Shown here: piece after piece, positions 47,403 through 55,328 of the stretch
How positions within the stretch are numbered: position 1 is the first letter of the stretch
Layout of the letters: each line of letters opens with the position of its first letter
IMG/VR virus record: IMGVR_UViG_3300010233_001188
Span: 26,196-90,195 of that record
Source of the DNA: a virus
Reading direction: 5' to 3' (one strand)
Length of the DNA: 64,000 nucleotides
The notes under the pieces: generated by a model
What the model saw: only the letters and a program-made list of their open reading frames with translations
The model's database searches: none
Told to the model about the DNA's origin: nothing
Made by a program: the position numbers and the translations under genes

Positions 47403-47712
47403 TTACGGGGATTCCCGCGAAGAAGAAATAGAATGGGGACCATGGATTCCTAATCATGGCACAAATGGAGAGAATCCTCCTACTCATATAACATTACCTT
47501 TCCAGATTAGATTAGAAGCGGGTGGTTTGACGGAGGAATTTGAAAGTTTTGATGGATGGGATTGGTCACGCGGTATGAACGATGATTATGCTGTCGATGA
47601 AATTCTTTATTATCGAATGCCTTTAAACGCTGAAATTTACTCATACCGCTTTCTGCATCTAAGCATGACGGAATACATCCTGGAACAAAGGGACAATATG
47701 AAATCTGAATAG
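47392..47712 (+). CDS. WIP-domain small protein with shared C-terminal tag (SMTEYILEQRDNMKSE)
   Basis: 106 residues from GTG 47392, inside the end of the primase gene. SREEEIEWGPWIPNHGTNG, then WDWSRGMNDDYAVDEILYYR is the same domain as in the protein at 35963-36235. It ends LSMTEYILEQRDNMKSE, so the tag is followed here by a few extra residues. A terminator-like region follows. Function unknown. Confidence 0.65.
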   Translation: MITDYGDSREEEIEWGPWIPNHGTNGENPPTHITLPFQIRLEAGGLTEEFESFDGWDWSRGMNDDYAVDEILYYRMPLNAEIYSYRFLHLSMTEYILEQRDNMKSE

Positions 47713-47771
47713 GTCGCCAAAACCACTCTCCGAAGGCTTCCCCTTTCTCCTGTCGGAGTCCAAAATCTAGC

Positions 47772-47811
47772 GCCTGGACTGGATGAAATTTGGCATCCAG
47801 GCATTTTGTTT
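47772..47811 (+). terminator. Terminator-like hairpin(s) after the tagged gene
   Basis: CTGGATG (47779-47785) pairs with CATCCAG (47794-47800), followed by GCATTTTGTTT. An alternative outer pairing, GCCTGGA with TCCAGGC, overlaps it. A 5-bp CTCCG/CGGAG hairpin lies just upstream. It separates the primase group from the sigma-like gene. Confidence 0.5.
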
Positions 47812-47848
47812 AGTAGAAACCATTAACCGGCATTTCGGGGGTAGACGA

Positions 47849-48406
47849 ATGCGGTGCAAACGGAGAAGCAATGTTGATGCTGTACTACAGGGGTGGATAC
47901 GAAAAGCAGCGAAGCGGAGTTATTGGCGAGTAGCAGCTACGCATGACTTGGAAGATTTAATACAAGAGGGATATTTATGCTGGACTAAGTGTCGAAATCT
48001 GTACCCTCATGTACAAGAACCTCAGCATTTTGTTGCGCTCGTAAAAACCGCTTTTATGAATCGTATTCACACGTTGTCCATTGCTGCTACCAAGAAGATT
48101 GATAGGCCCTTAGATTCATTTGATAAGTCGGCCTACCAAGACGTAGACGAGGCGCTTGAAGCGCTAATCAGCCCCCAGCCAGAAGACGCCACGTTCTGCA
48201 CGCTCATGTCTCAAATGCCGTTTGAGATTAGATGCATGATTGAAGCTATCCTGAATGACGCAAAAGATTTCAAACCTCTGGTTTTCCGAAAGGGCAAGAA
48301 CCAGCGCAAGGAAACCGACAATGAGTTCTTATGGCGGCTTGTTGGGCAGACGCCTCATGGGATCGATTTAGAGGAGGCATTCGTACAGTATTTTCGTGAG
48401 ATTTGA
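47849..48406 (+). CDS. Sigma factor-like protein (region 2-like)
   Basis: 185 residues from ATG 47849. LQGWIRKAAKRSYWRVAATH, DLEDLIQEGYLCWTKCRNLY, FVALVKTAFMNRIHTL resembles sigma-70 region 2 (helix 'DLEDLIQEG' is the core-polymerase binding segment). The second half (CTLMSQMPFEIRCMIEAILN; FLWRLVGQTPHGIDLEEAF) is a plausible but weak region 4. It could direct RNA polymerase to middle or late phage promoters. Confidence 0.65.
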   Translation: MRCKRRSNVDAVLQGWIRKAAKRSYWRVAATHDLEDLIQEGYLCWTKCRNLYPHVQEPQHFVALVKTAFMNRIHTLSIAATKKIDRPLDSFDKSAYQDVDEALEALISPQPEDATFCTLMSQMPFEIRCMIEAILNDAKDFKPLVFRKGKNQRKETDNEFLWRLVGQTPHGIDLEEAFVQYFREI

Positions 48407-48459
48407 TGCCTCGTGTATATATACCGTAACGCCACTTTCAATTTTAGGGGTAATATTCT

Positions 48460-49197
48460 ATGTCCATCGAACAAGAAATCGTTTCATTACTTAATCTTAA
48501 GCCAAAAGCCAAGGAATCCCGGCAAAAGTTCCTTTCCCGTCTATCGGTTGCCTTAAGCAATGATATTGACGATGACGCCTTTAATACGCTATCCGATGCC
48601 GCCCAAGACTGGGCAAACGCCGCAATTACCGCCGATGCAAAGAAATTAACGATTGAGGACTTCCCTGTTGAAAAAAATGAGGGAACCGAATTAGAGGAAG
48701 TCGCGTTAACAGACTCCAGTAGCCCATCGGAGATTGGCTCTGATGGTATTGACGAGGCTGATAAGGATGATGTATCAGTGGATGTGGAGCAGCCGAAGGC
48801 TAAGAAGCAGCCTAAAGCCTCTGTCAAAGAAGCGACAAAGGAGAATGAAGACGTGAGAATGGATCGTAAGCGCACTGTGAGCGCGAAGCCCCAACCCAAG
48901 GTCAAAGCTAAGGCTAAAATCAAAGCTGCGGCCCAAGAAGTCCCAAACCATCTGAAGCCAGCCGGTGAGCCGCGCGAGGGCACTATTGCCTATATTGTGC
49001 GAACGCTCCTTACCAAAAATAAAGGGGCTTCTCTTGGCGAGATTATGGACACTCTTTGCAAAGAGTTCCCCAAGAAAAAGCGTGATAGCATGACTATCAC
49101 CGCCAAGGCTTGCATTTACCGGATGCCGCATTGGTACAAAATGAAGCTGGATAAACACAAAGATGATAAACGGGGATTGGTTTACAATCTTCAATAA
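48460..49197 (+). CDS. DNA-binding-type protein: acidic linker, Lys/Ala-rich stretch, winged-helix-like end
   Basis: A 245-residue protein. Residues 1-75 are a helical domain (SRQKFLSRLSVALSNDIDDD). Residues 80-165 are disordered, first acidic then Lys/Pro/Ala-rich like histone tails (PKAKKQPKASVKEATKENED; KPQPKVKAKAKIKAAAQ). Residues 170-245 look like a HARE/winged-helix unit (GTIAYIVRTLLTKNKGASLG, EIMDTLCKEFPKK, CIYRMPHWYKM). Function unknown; nucleic-acid binding is inferred from charge. Confidence 0.5.
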   Translation: MSIEQEIVSLLNLKPKAKESRQKFLSRLSVALSNDIDDDAFNTLSDAAQDWANAAITADAKKLTIEDFPVEKNEGTELEEVALTDSSSPSEIGSDGIDEADKDDVSVDVEQPKAKKQPKASVKEATKENEDVRMDRKRTVSAKPQPKVKAKAKIKAAAQEVPNHLKPAGEPREGTIAYIVRTLLTKNKGASLGEIMDTLCKEFPKKKRDSMTITAKACIYRMPHWYKMKLDKHKDDKRGLVYNLQ

Positions 49198-49206
49198 TCG
49201 TTTTTG

Positions 49207-50067
49207 ATGCCGAGAGTTCAAAGAACTAATCCCCGCGTAGAGCATATAGGCAATTGTATACTCTATTGCGGGGATTCCGTTTCTATCTGCGAACAATTCC
49301 AGATAAAGGCGGATATGATTTTTACAGACCCGCCCTACGGTCATAACAATAATGCTGATGGGGATTTGCTGAACAGGTGGGAAGCGGCTAAAGGGCATAA
49401 AAAGCAATCTTCTGTTGAGAATGAAACAGTCGCGAGAGCTATTGCAAATGATGGGGCGGAAGATACTGACCGCCTCATTCAATGGCTATTTAAAGCATCC
49501 AACACAATTTTAAACTCAGGAGGCTGCTGCTGCTGCTGCGGCGGCGGCGGCGGACCTGACCCACAATTTGCACGCTGGTCTATGTACATGGATCAGATGC
49601 TTGAATTTAAGCAGATGGTTATCTGGGACAAAGGCCCGATTGGCATGGGCTGGCATTATCGCAGATCATACGAAACCATCTTGGTCGGGAATAAAAAAGG
49701 TGCTGCCTGTAAATGGTATGATACGACAAATCGCGTCGAGAATATCATACGTCCGGGCTACAAAGGTATTAGTAAAATTATTCCAAGCGCAGAACAACAT
49801 GCAACGCCTAAGCCCCCAGAACTAGCATCACACTTCATTAAGCTGCATACCCAAGTTGGAGAAACTGTGCTCGATCCTTTCATGGGTGGGGGTTCAACGG
49901 GACTAGCGGCTCAGACACTCGGGCGTAAGTTCATTGGCATCGAATTAGACCCTAAATGGTTCGATCTTTCCTGCAAGCGTATAGATAGATTAGTACGGTC
50001 GCCAAACTTGTTACGTTTTGCCGATCCGGCATCTAAGACGCAAAAGAAACCAGCAGGACTTTTATAA
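49207..50067 (+). CDS. DNA (adenine or cytosine-N4) methyltransferase
   Basis: A 287-residue protein. Motif IV MIFTDPPYGHNN near the N-terminus and motif I DPFMGGGSTGLAAQTLGRKF with IGIELDP near the C-terminus give the beta-class order. A run of Cys then Gly codons (built from TGC and GGC triplets at about 49523-49552) sits in the loop before PDPQFARWSMYMDQ; a Cys/Gly-rich loop here is a known feature of this family. It may protect phage DNA from host restriction. A second, unrelated-looking methylase is at 55.8 kb. Confidence 0.82.
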   Translation: MPRVQRTNPRVEHIGNCILYCGDSVSICEQFQIKADMIFTDPPYGHNNNADGDLLNRWEAAKGHKKQSSVENETVARAIANDGAEDTDRLIQWLFKASNTILNSGGCCCCCGGGGGPDPQFARWSMYMDQMLEFKQMVIWDKGPIGMGWHYRRSYETILVGNKKGAACKWYDTTNRVENIIRPGYKGISKIIPSAEQHATPKPPELASHFIKLHTQVGETVLDPFMGGGSTGLAAQTLGRKFIGIELDPKWFDLSCKRIDRLVRSPNLLRFADPASKTQKKPAGLL

Positions 50068-50069
50068 AA

Positions 50070-50426
50070 ATGAGACAGCTTGTAGTTATCGAGTCCCCCT
50101 ATCGGGGGGATGTGAGGCGTAATGTTGCCTATGCCAGTGCTTGTATGAAAGACAGTATGGGGCGCGGCGAAACGCCTCTATGCGGGCATCTGCTTTATCC
50201 TCAAATCCTAAATGATGATCTGCTGGAAGAACGGGCATTAGGTATCCAAATGCATTTGGAGCTAGTGCATCTGGCCAAGATCATCAAAGTCTATGACAAC
50301 TTCGGCGTAAGCGATGGAATGCAGCAGGCGATCGATCTAGCTAAGAAGCATCAATACGAGATTGAGTATAGAAGTATTACATGGACGTATGAAGCGGAAG
50401 CTGATCTTCCTGAGATGCGGGGCTAA
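50070..50426 (+). CDS. DUF7768/DUF4406-like protein (deoxyribosyltransferase-like fold)
   Basis: A 118-residue protein: VVIESPYRGDVRRNVAYASA, CMKDSMGRGETPLCGHLLYP, QILNDDLLEERALGIQMHLE, DNFGVSDGMQQAIDLAKKHQ. The 'SPYRGD-x-x-x-N-x-x-YA ... GE-x-P-x-x-x-HLLYPQ ... GVS-x-GM-x-xAI' signature belongs to a small Rossmann-like family common in phages, related to nucleoside 2-deoxyribosyltransferases. Substrate unknown; nucleotide metabolism is possible. Confidence 0.65.
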   Translation: MRQLVVIESPYRGDVRRNVAYASACMKDSMGRGETPLCGHLLYPQILNDDLLEERALGIQMHLELVHLAKIIKVYDNFGVSDGMQQAIDLAKKHQYEIEYRSITWTYEAEADLPEMRG

Positions 50427-51473
50427 ATGGAATTAGAACGTGATTCACTCATTGCGGCGTTGAATGTCATTAAACCGGCCATATCCCAAAAAGAACTTAT
50501 AGCGGCTTTTTCCCACGTTTGGCTGGACGGTAAGACCATCGCAGCTAGTAATGATGTTGGCTTAGGGATTGAAACCCCATTTGTATCAGAGTTGAGGGGC
50601 GGTCTTAAAGGAAGCGTTCTGCTAGGCGTCCTAGAGAACTCCCAAGTCAAGAAGATTGATGTTGAGAGCAATGATGATGGCTCGGCTTTATTCCTTCTAG
50701 GAAAGACCAAGCTTAATCTGAAAGTGCTGCCCGAGGATAATAGCGTTTATAGTGCGCCAAGTGTTAAAGGGACTAAAGCTATTGACGTGACTGATGAGTT
50801 TATCGACGCTTTGAAGTTTGTCGATACGAGCATCAAAACCTCATCCATCAATCCTGATCTGACCTGTGCGGCGTTCATGCTGCAAGGCGCACTCCAAATC
50901 TATGGTACGGACTCTAAGACGCTCTCGTGGGCCACGGTGTCGTCTATGACGAAATGGGCCTACAAACCCGGAGAAGTGCGCTGCATGCCCGCCCATTTCG
51001 TCAAAGAGATTATCCGATGCGGGGGTGAGGGTAGTAAGCTGTATTTATCGGATGAGGGCATGGCTCTTGTTACAAAAAATAGCGTCAAGGTTTCAGCACA
51101 ATGGATGCAAGTAGATGAGCCGCCTAACTACAAAGCTATCATTGAAAACGCAACTAAGGATGTTGAAACTTTTCCTATTCCTGATCGATTGCAGTCCGCT
51201 TTAGAGCGCGCCATCATCATGATGAATAAACAGTCGGATGAAGCTGTATCTGTGGCTATCAAAGACGGCATGATGCGGATTACCGCTGAAACTGTTCATG
51301 GTGATTTGAAAGAAGCTATTAAGCTGGATTCAAAAGTATCGGATGTGCAGATACGGGTAGCGCCTGATTTAGTAAAACAAGGCTTGGGCGATTGTGAAGA
51401 GATGGGCTTTTCCGACAGCGTATGCATCATGAAGAACAAGAATTGCCTTTATATCGTAGCTGGTATGGTTTGA
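50427..51473 (+). CDS. DNA polymerase sliding clamp (DnaN-like)
   Basis: A 348-residue protein. The start ELERDSLIAALNVIKPAISQ, KELIAAFSHVWLDGKTIAAS with three repeated clamp-type domains (GTKAIDVTDEFIDALKFVDT; DVETFPIPDRLQSALERAII) and the end ENKNCLYIVAGMV-like strand fit the bacterial beta clamp, though diverged. It would encircle DNA and tether the PolA-type polymerase encoded next. The clamp loader is at 56.4 kb. Confidence 0.72.
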   Translation: MELERDSLIAALNVIKPAISQKELIAAFSHVWLDGKTIAASNDVGLGIETPFVSELRGGLKGSVLLGVLENSQVKKIDVESNDDGSALFLLGKTKLNLKVLPEDNSVYSAPSVKGTKAIDVTDEFIDALKFVDTSIKTSSINPDLTCAAFMLQGALQIYGTDSKTLSWATVSSMTKWAYKPGEVRCMPAHFVKEIIRCGGEGSKLYLSDEGMALVTKNSVKVSAQWMQVDEPPNYKAIIENATKDVETFPIPDRLQSALERAIIMMNKQSDEAVSVAIKDGMMRITAETVHGDLKEAIKLDSKVSDVQIRVAPDLVKQGLGDCEEMGFSDSVCIMKNKNCLYIVAGMV

Positions 51474-51479
51474 TGCTTT

Positions 51480-54400
51480 ATGGGGTTATTTCATGTTGCT
51501 GCAAAAGCAAAGACTAAGACCACAGCCTATTCGGTAGATTTACTTCATCGACTTGAGTGTAAGATATGCCCACTCAATACATGCACTACACTTAAGAACG
51601 GCCACATGATTCCGACAGGGGCCGAGGATGCCGATATTTATTTCCTAGGGACGGCCCCCACTCATGCTGATGATAATTCTGGCCAGCACTTCTCTGGGGC
51701 GGTTGAGGTCTTATTAGAACCTTATATTCCTTATGAGTGGAAAAACCGTATTCGGTACAACAGCACTATCCGTTGCCATCCTGGCGATAGAATACCTGTA
51801 TTCACCGAGTTTGAGGCGTGCAGGCCCAGCATCATCAGGGATATTGAGAAGACTAAGCCTAAGGCGGTTTTTGGCTTTGATGATTTCCCTCTGAAATGGC
51901 TAGACATTCAAAAGCAGACGCCTCATTGGCGCGGCAGATGCTTGCCCATTCAAATAGGAAAGCACGTATGCTGGTATTACCATTTTACTGGCCCAGCTTT
52001 CCTACTGGGGCTAGACTCGTACAAACGCACGGAGCCTGAGCGGGCGCTTGAATTTGATCTAAAGCACGCATTTGAGGAAGTTGAAACTCTTCCCGCTCCG
52101 GTAATTCATACAAAAGAATATGCCTCCAAAAACCTTGTACTGCTTACCGGCGTCAAAGGTGATTTAGATAAACTGGCTAAGCTGCTCGAATGGGCCAAGG
52201 ATCAGGATGATATTGGGGTTGATTATGAAACCAATTGTTTGCGTCCATATCAAGCTGATTCAAGGATACTAACTGTCGCTGTCGGTACAGACGCCAAAGC
52301 TATAGCGTTCGCATATCAACACTCCCAGAGTAAATGGGCTAAGGACGATCTGGCTAAAGTCACTAAGCTTTGGATTGATTTTCTTAGGCATTCAAAACGT
52401 AAAGCCGTTCATAATCTCATGTTTGAGATGGAATGGACCGCTTACAAATTCGGTTATGACTTATTGCGAGCATCTGACTGGGGCTGCTCCCAAATGCAGG
52501 CTTCAATTCTAGATGAGCGTACTGGGAATAAAGAAAAAGATGGCCCCCTATCGCTGGGCTTTTTAACACGTCAGCATTTCGGCTTAAATATCAAAACGGT
52601 TAGTTCTCTTGACCGTAAGAAACTGAGCGAAGAAGACCTAGAGCTAGTTCTACGCTACAATGCAATTGATGCTCGATACCACCATCTTTTGTATAAGGCC
52701 CAGGCCCAACGATTGCTGGATGCTGATATGGTGGGGCAATACAAGATACGCTTGCGCCGAATCCCCACATGTGTGCTGACACAGCTTAAGGGTATTCTAG
52801 TAGACCAAGCGCATACGGCCAAATTGCATAAAGAGTATTCAGCCACAATTGGTAAGCTCCAGACCAAAATATCATTTGATCCTGATGCTAAAAAGTTTGC
52901 CAAGGTCTTCAAGCATGAGTTTAACCCGGAAAGCCCGGAGGATGTTAAGAAGCTTTTCCGGGATATGCTTAAGCGCGATGAGGGGCATCAGAAAGATGGT
53001 AAGTATTCAACCGACGAAGATACGCTTGACACAATAGATCATCCATTATCATCCCTAATAGTGGCGCTACGGGGTGCTCGTAAGTTAGATTCCACATATC
53101 TATACGAGCCATGGCCGGACGGTCTTGTACATGCTGTATTCAATCCTGGGTTCTTTGTTACGACAGGTAGGCTTTGTGTTTCAGGTGATACTATTTTAGA
53201 AACTGATTTGGGGCCGGTAAAAATTGCTGACCTGGATTTAGAAGGTGCTTTTAAGAATGCAAAGATCAAGACTCACACCGGCAATTGGCAGCCTATTACC
53301 GCCAAGTGGTTCAAAGGCTATGAAAATATGGTCCGACTTAAATTCAGTAACGGCGGAAGTATTACATGCACTGCAGGGCACAGACTTCTCACCAGAGTTG
53401 GTTGGCAGCACGCCGGTTCCATCCGACTTAAAGATTACGTGGCCGATGCGAAGAGTGTGGAAAAAAGACATTACACACGAATGCCAGAAGAAAGTATTTT
53501 ATGGGCATGTTCAGAGCATGCTGATTTTAGAAGAACCGGCGTTTGCTCTTTTCTTTCTTCTGTACGGACTTCCGGGGCATTTCGCATCCCAGTGCGGATT
53601 GACGCCGCATACGCCGAATCTAGCAAAGACATGGTGGAGACCGTGGTACGGACCAGCATTGGAATTAGCAAAACATCGCAATTATTCGGCCGCTCTGAAG
53701 GGGAATACTCATGGAGCGAACCGTCCACCAAAATTTCTATTCACAAAAGAACTTCTAGAAAAATGCATAGAACGGGGAGCTACAAAAAATCGAATTGCTA
53801 CGGAGTTGGGAACATCGGTCAGGACCGTGGAAAGAAATTTAACAATATACAAATTACAGACACCCATTGGACTGCCTTATCGTTTCACAAATTTCAAAGA
53901 AACCGACTTGACCCTATTGGAATTTATTCAGCCTGGGATAAAAGAGGCAATGTCGCCGCAGCATTATTCAAAAGATCGACAAGCATCAGAAATGATGATG
54001 TACGATGCTTTTCGCAAATTGATTTTTCTGTTGGACCGGATTCGACATACAATGCGCGGAGGAAGTGGACAATATGGCGCAAGGCCCCCAGAACTATGCT
54101 GGTCTCGAAATTTGGGAGAGACGTTTATAGCGGATCGTCTTTTAGAGATAAAAGAACCTCATACCAGGGAGTGGAATCTGGGGAAGGGTTTGAGAATGGA
54201 TTTTCTTTTGCCCAACAGAAAGTTAGTTATAGAAATAGATGGTGGGCATCATTTCACAGCGGCCACCATCGAAAAAGACAAAATCAAGGAAGCAATCGTA
54301 TTAGCTCAAGGGATAACAATATATCGCATATCAGATGTGCAGGCCAGAACTCAAACGAAGGCTATTTTGGGGAAGATTTTTATTATGCACAAGTCGAAGA

Positions 54401-55328
54401 AATCCAAGATTGCGGTGTACAAGCTGTATGGGACATTACTGTCGAAAAAGATCACAGCTACATCGCCCAAGGAGTAATACATCACAACTCCTCAGAATCT
54501 CCAAATTTGCAAAATATCCCAAAACGTGAAAAGACTGCCAAGGAAATTCGCCGCCAATTAGTAGCTCCCCCAGGCCACTCTTTTGTCTCGTTCGATTACG
54601 GGCAAATTGAAGCCCGTGTATTTGCCATGATAACGAAGGACAAGGCTTTCTGTAAGGCTTTGTGGGAGCGGTTTGACGTTCATGGCTATTGGGCCGAAAG
54701 GCTTGCTAGGGCCTATCCTGAGCGCATTGGCGGCATCCAGAATATAACCGATAAACAGGTTATGAAGGATTTCCGCAACGAGCCTATCAAGAGTGGATGG
54801 ACGTTTGGCCTGTTCTTTGGATGTAAGCTAGAGACAGCCGCTGATTATTGTAAAATTCCAGTTGAAAGATTGGAACCAGAGCACAAAGAATTTCGCCGTA
54901 TGTTTAAGGGCATATTTGAATGGCACCAGGAAATTTGGAAATTTTATCAAGAGTACGGATATGTTGAATCTTTAACAGGGCATAGACGGCGGGTTCCACT
55001 GTCCTGGAATGAGGCTATCAACATGCCCATCCAATCAACTGCTTGTGAGATAATTATGGATGGTATGAATCGGTTAAGCGAGCATGCAACAAAAACTGGC
55101 GATATGTACTTCCAGCCAAATATCAACATTCATGATGACCTAACCTTTGTTCTTCCGACAAACCGTATAGATTACTATGCAGAGGAAATAATTAAGCAGA
55201 TGCTCGATACGACAAGTTTTGACTTCATCAACATCCCGCTTGTTGCTGAAATGTCGGTGGGGGAGAACCTAAGAGATATGCATGAAGTGCTTGTGGCCTC
55301 ATCGGATGGGAAATGGGACTTTAAATGA
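51480..55328 (+). CDS. DNA polymerase I with UDG-like N-domain, 3'-5' exonuclease and an intein
   Basis: A 1282-residue precursor. Residues about 20-190 resemble the iron-sulphur uracil-DNA glycosylase superfamily (ECKICPLNTC; FLGTAPTHADDNSGQHFSG). An exonuclease follows (VDYETN at about 248, with later acidic motifs LVLRYNAIDARYHHLL). The PolA motifs are SFDYGQIEARVFAM (A), NEPIKSGWTFGLFFG (B) and NIHDDLTFV (C, HDD in place of HDE). A 438-residue intein interrupts TTGRL|SSESPNLQNIP, a highly conserved substrate-binding site. The spliced product is 844 residues. It is the main replicative polymerase of the phage. Confidence 0.88.
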   Translation: MGLFHVAAKAKTKTTAYSVDLLHRLECKICPLNTCTTLKNGHMIPTGAEDADIYFLGTAPTHADDNSGQHFSGAVEVLLEPYIPYEWKNRIRYNSTIRCHPGDRIPVFTEFEACRPSIIRDIEKTKPKAVFGFDDFPLKWLDIQKQTPHWRGRCLPIQIGKHVCWYYHFTGPAFLLGLDSYKRTEPERALEFDLKHAFEEVETLPAPVIHTKEYASKNLVLLTGVKGDLDKLAKLLEWAKDQDDIGVDYETNCLRPYQADSRILTVAVGTDAKAIAFAYQHSQSKWAKDDLAKVTKLWIDFLRHSKRKAVHNLMFEMEWTAYKFGYDLLRASDWGCSQMQASILDERTGNKEKDGPLSLGFLTRQHFGLNIKTVSSLDRKKLSEEDLELVLRYNAIDARYHHLLYKAQAQRLLDADMVGQYKIRLRRIPTCVLTQLKGILVDQAHTAKLHKEYSATIGKLQTKISFDPDAKKFAKVFKHEFNPESPEDVKKLFRDMLKRDEGHQKDGKYSTDEDTLDTIDHPLSSLIVALRGARKLDSTYLYEPWPDGLVHAVFNPGFFVTTGRLCVSGDTILETDLGPVKIADLDLEGAFKNAKIKTHTGNWQPITAKWFKGYENMVRLKFSNGGSITCTAGHRLLTRVGWQHAGSIRLKDYVADAKSVEKRHYTRMPEESILWACSEHADFRRTGVCSFLSSVRTSGAFRIPVRIDAAYAESSKDMVETVVRTSIGISKTSQLFGRSEGEYSWSEPSTKISIHKRTSRKMHRTGSYKKSNCYGVGNIGQDRGKKFNNIQITDTHWTALSFHKFQRNRLDPIGIYSAWDKRGNVAAALFKRSTSIRNDDVRCFSQIDFSVGPDSTYNARRKWTIWRKAPRTMLVSKFGRDVYSGSSFRDKRTSYQGVESGEGFENGFSFAQQKVSYRNRWWASFHSGHHRKRQNQGSNRISSRDNNISHIRCAGQNSNEGYFGEDFYYAQVEEIQDCGVQAVWDITVEKDHSYIAQGVIHHNSSESPNLQNIPKREKTAKEIRRQLVAPPGHSFVSFDYGQIEARVFAMITKDKAFCKALWERFDVHGYWAERLARAYPERIGGIQNITDKQVMKDFRNEPIKSGWTFGLFFGCKLETAADYCKIPVERLEPEHKEFRRMFKGIFEWHQEIWKFYQEYGYVESLTGHRRRVPLSWNEAINMPIQSTACEIIMDGMNRLSEHATKTGDMYFQPNINIHDDLTFVLPTNRIDYYAEEIIKQMLDTTSFDFINIPLVAEMSVGENLRDMHEVLVASSDGKWDFK
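53175..54488 (+). other. Intein in the DNA polymerase
   Basis: Starts with Cys1 (CVSGDTILETDLGPVKIADL, block A), block B GGSITCTAGHRLLTR (T-x-x-H), and ends with block F VWDITVEKDHSYIAQ and block G GVIHHN, followed by Ser+1 of the host protein. 438 residues, larger than a mini-intein (about 130-150). The roughly 300 residues between blocks B and F in this frame are Ser/Arg-rich and structureless, because that DNA encodes an endonuclease in another frame. Splicing residues are intact, so it should be active. Confidence 0.88.
53518..54477 (+). CDS. Vsr-like homing endonuclease nested in the intein in a different frame
   Basis: A 319-residue reading from ATG 53518 (open from 53245), shifted by +1 relative to the polymerase frame. 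Coherent domains: LFTKELLEKCIERGATKNRI, ATELGTSVRTVERNLTIYKL (HTH) and a C-terminal nuclease GLRMDFLLPNRKLVIEIDGG, HHFTAATIEKDKIKEAIVLA, GITIYRISDVQ. The E-x-D ... H ... D pattern fits the Vsr-like EDxHD homing endonucleases reported with split inteins. It ends 11 bases before the intein end. The start codon is uncertain; no clear ribosome site. Confidence 0.75.
   Translation: MLILEEPAFALFFLLYGLPGHFASQCGLTPHTPNLAKTWWRPWYGPALELAKHRNYSAALKGNTHGANRPPKFLFTKELLEKCIERGATKNRIATELGTSVRTVERNLTIYKLQTPIGLPYRFTNFKETDLTLLEFIQPGIKEAMSPQHYSKDRQASEMMMYDAFRKLIFLLDRIRHTMRGGSGQYGARPPELCWSRNLGETFIADRLLEIKEPHTREWNLGKGLRMDFLLPNRKLVIEIDGGHHFTAATIEKDKIKEAIVLAQGITIYRISDVQARTQTKAILGKIFIMHKSKKSKIAVYKLYGTLLSKKITATSPKE

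Noticed and set aside
49519-49560. Run of TGC and GGC triplets (poly-Cys/poly-Gly) as a phase-variable repeat
   Set aside because: A Cys/Gly-rich loop at this place is a usual feature of this methylase family, so a contingency locus is not needed to explain it, although length variation could still be checked.
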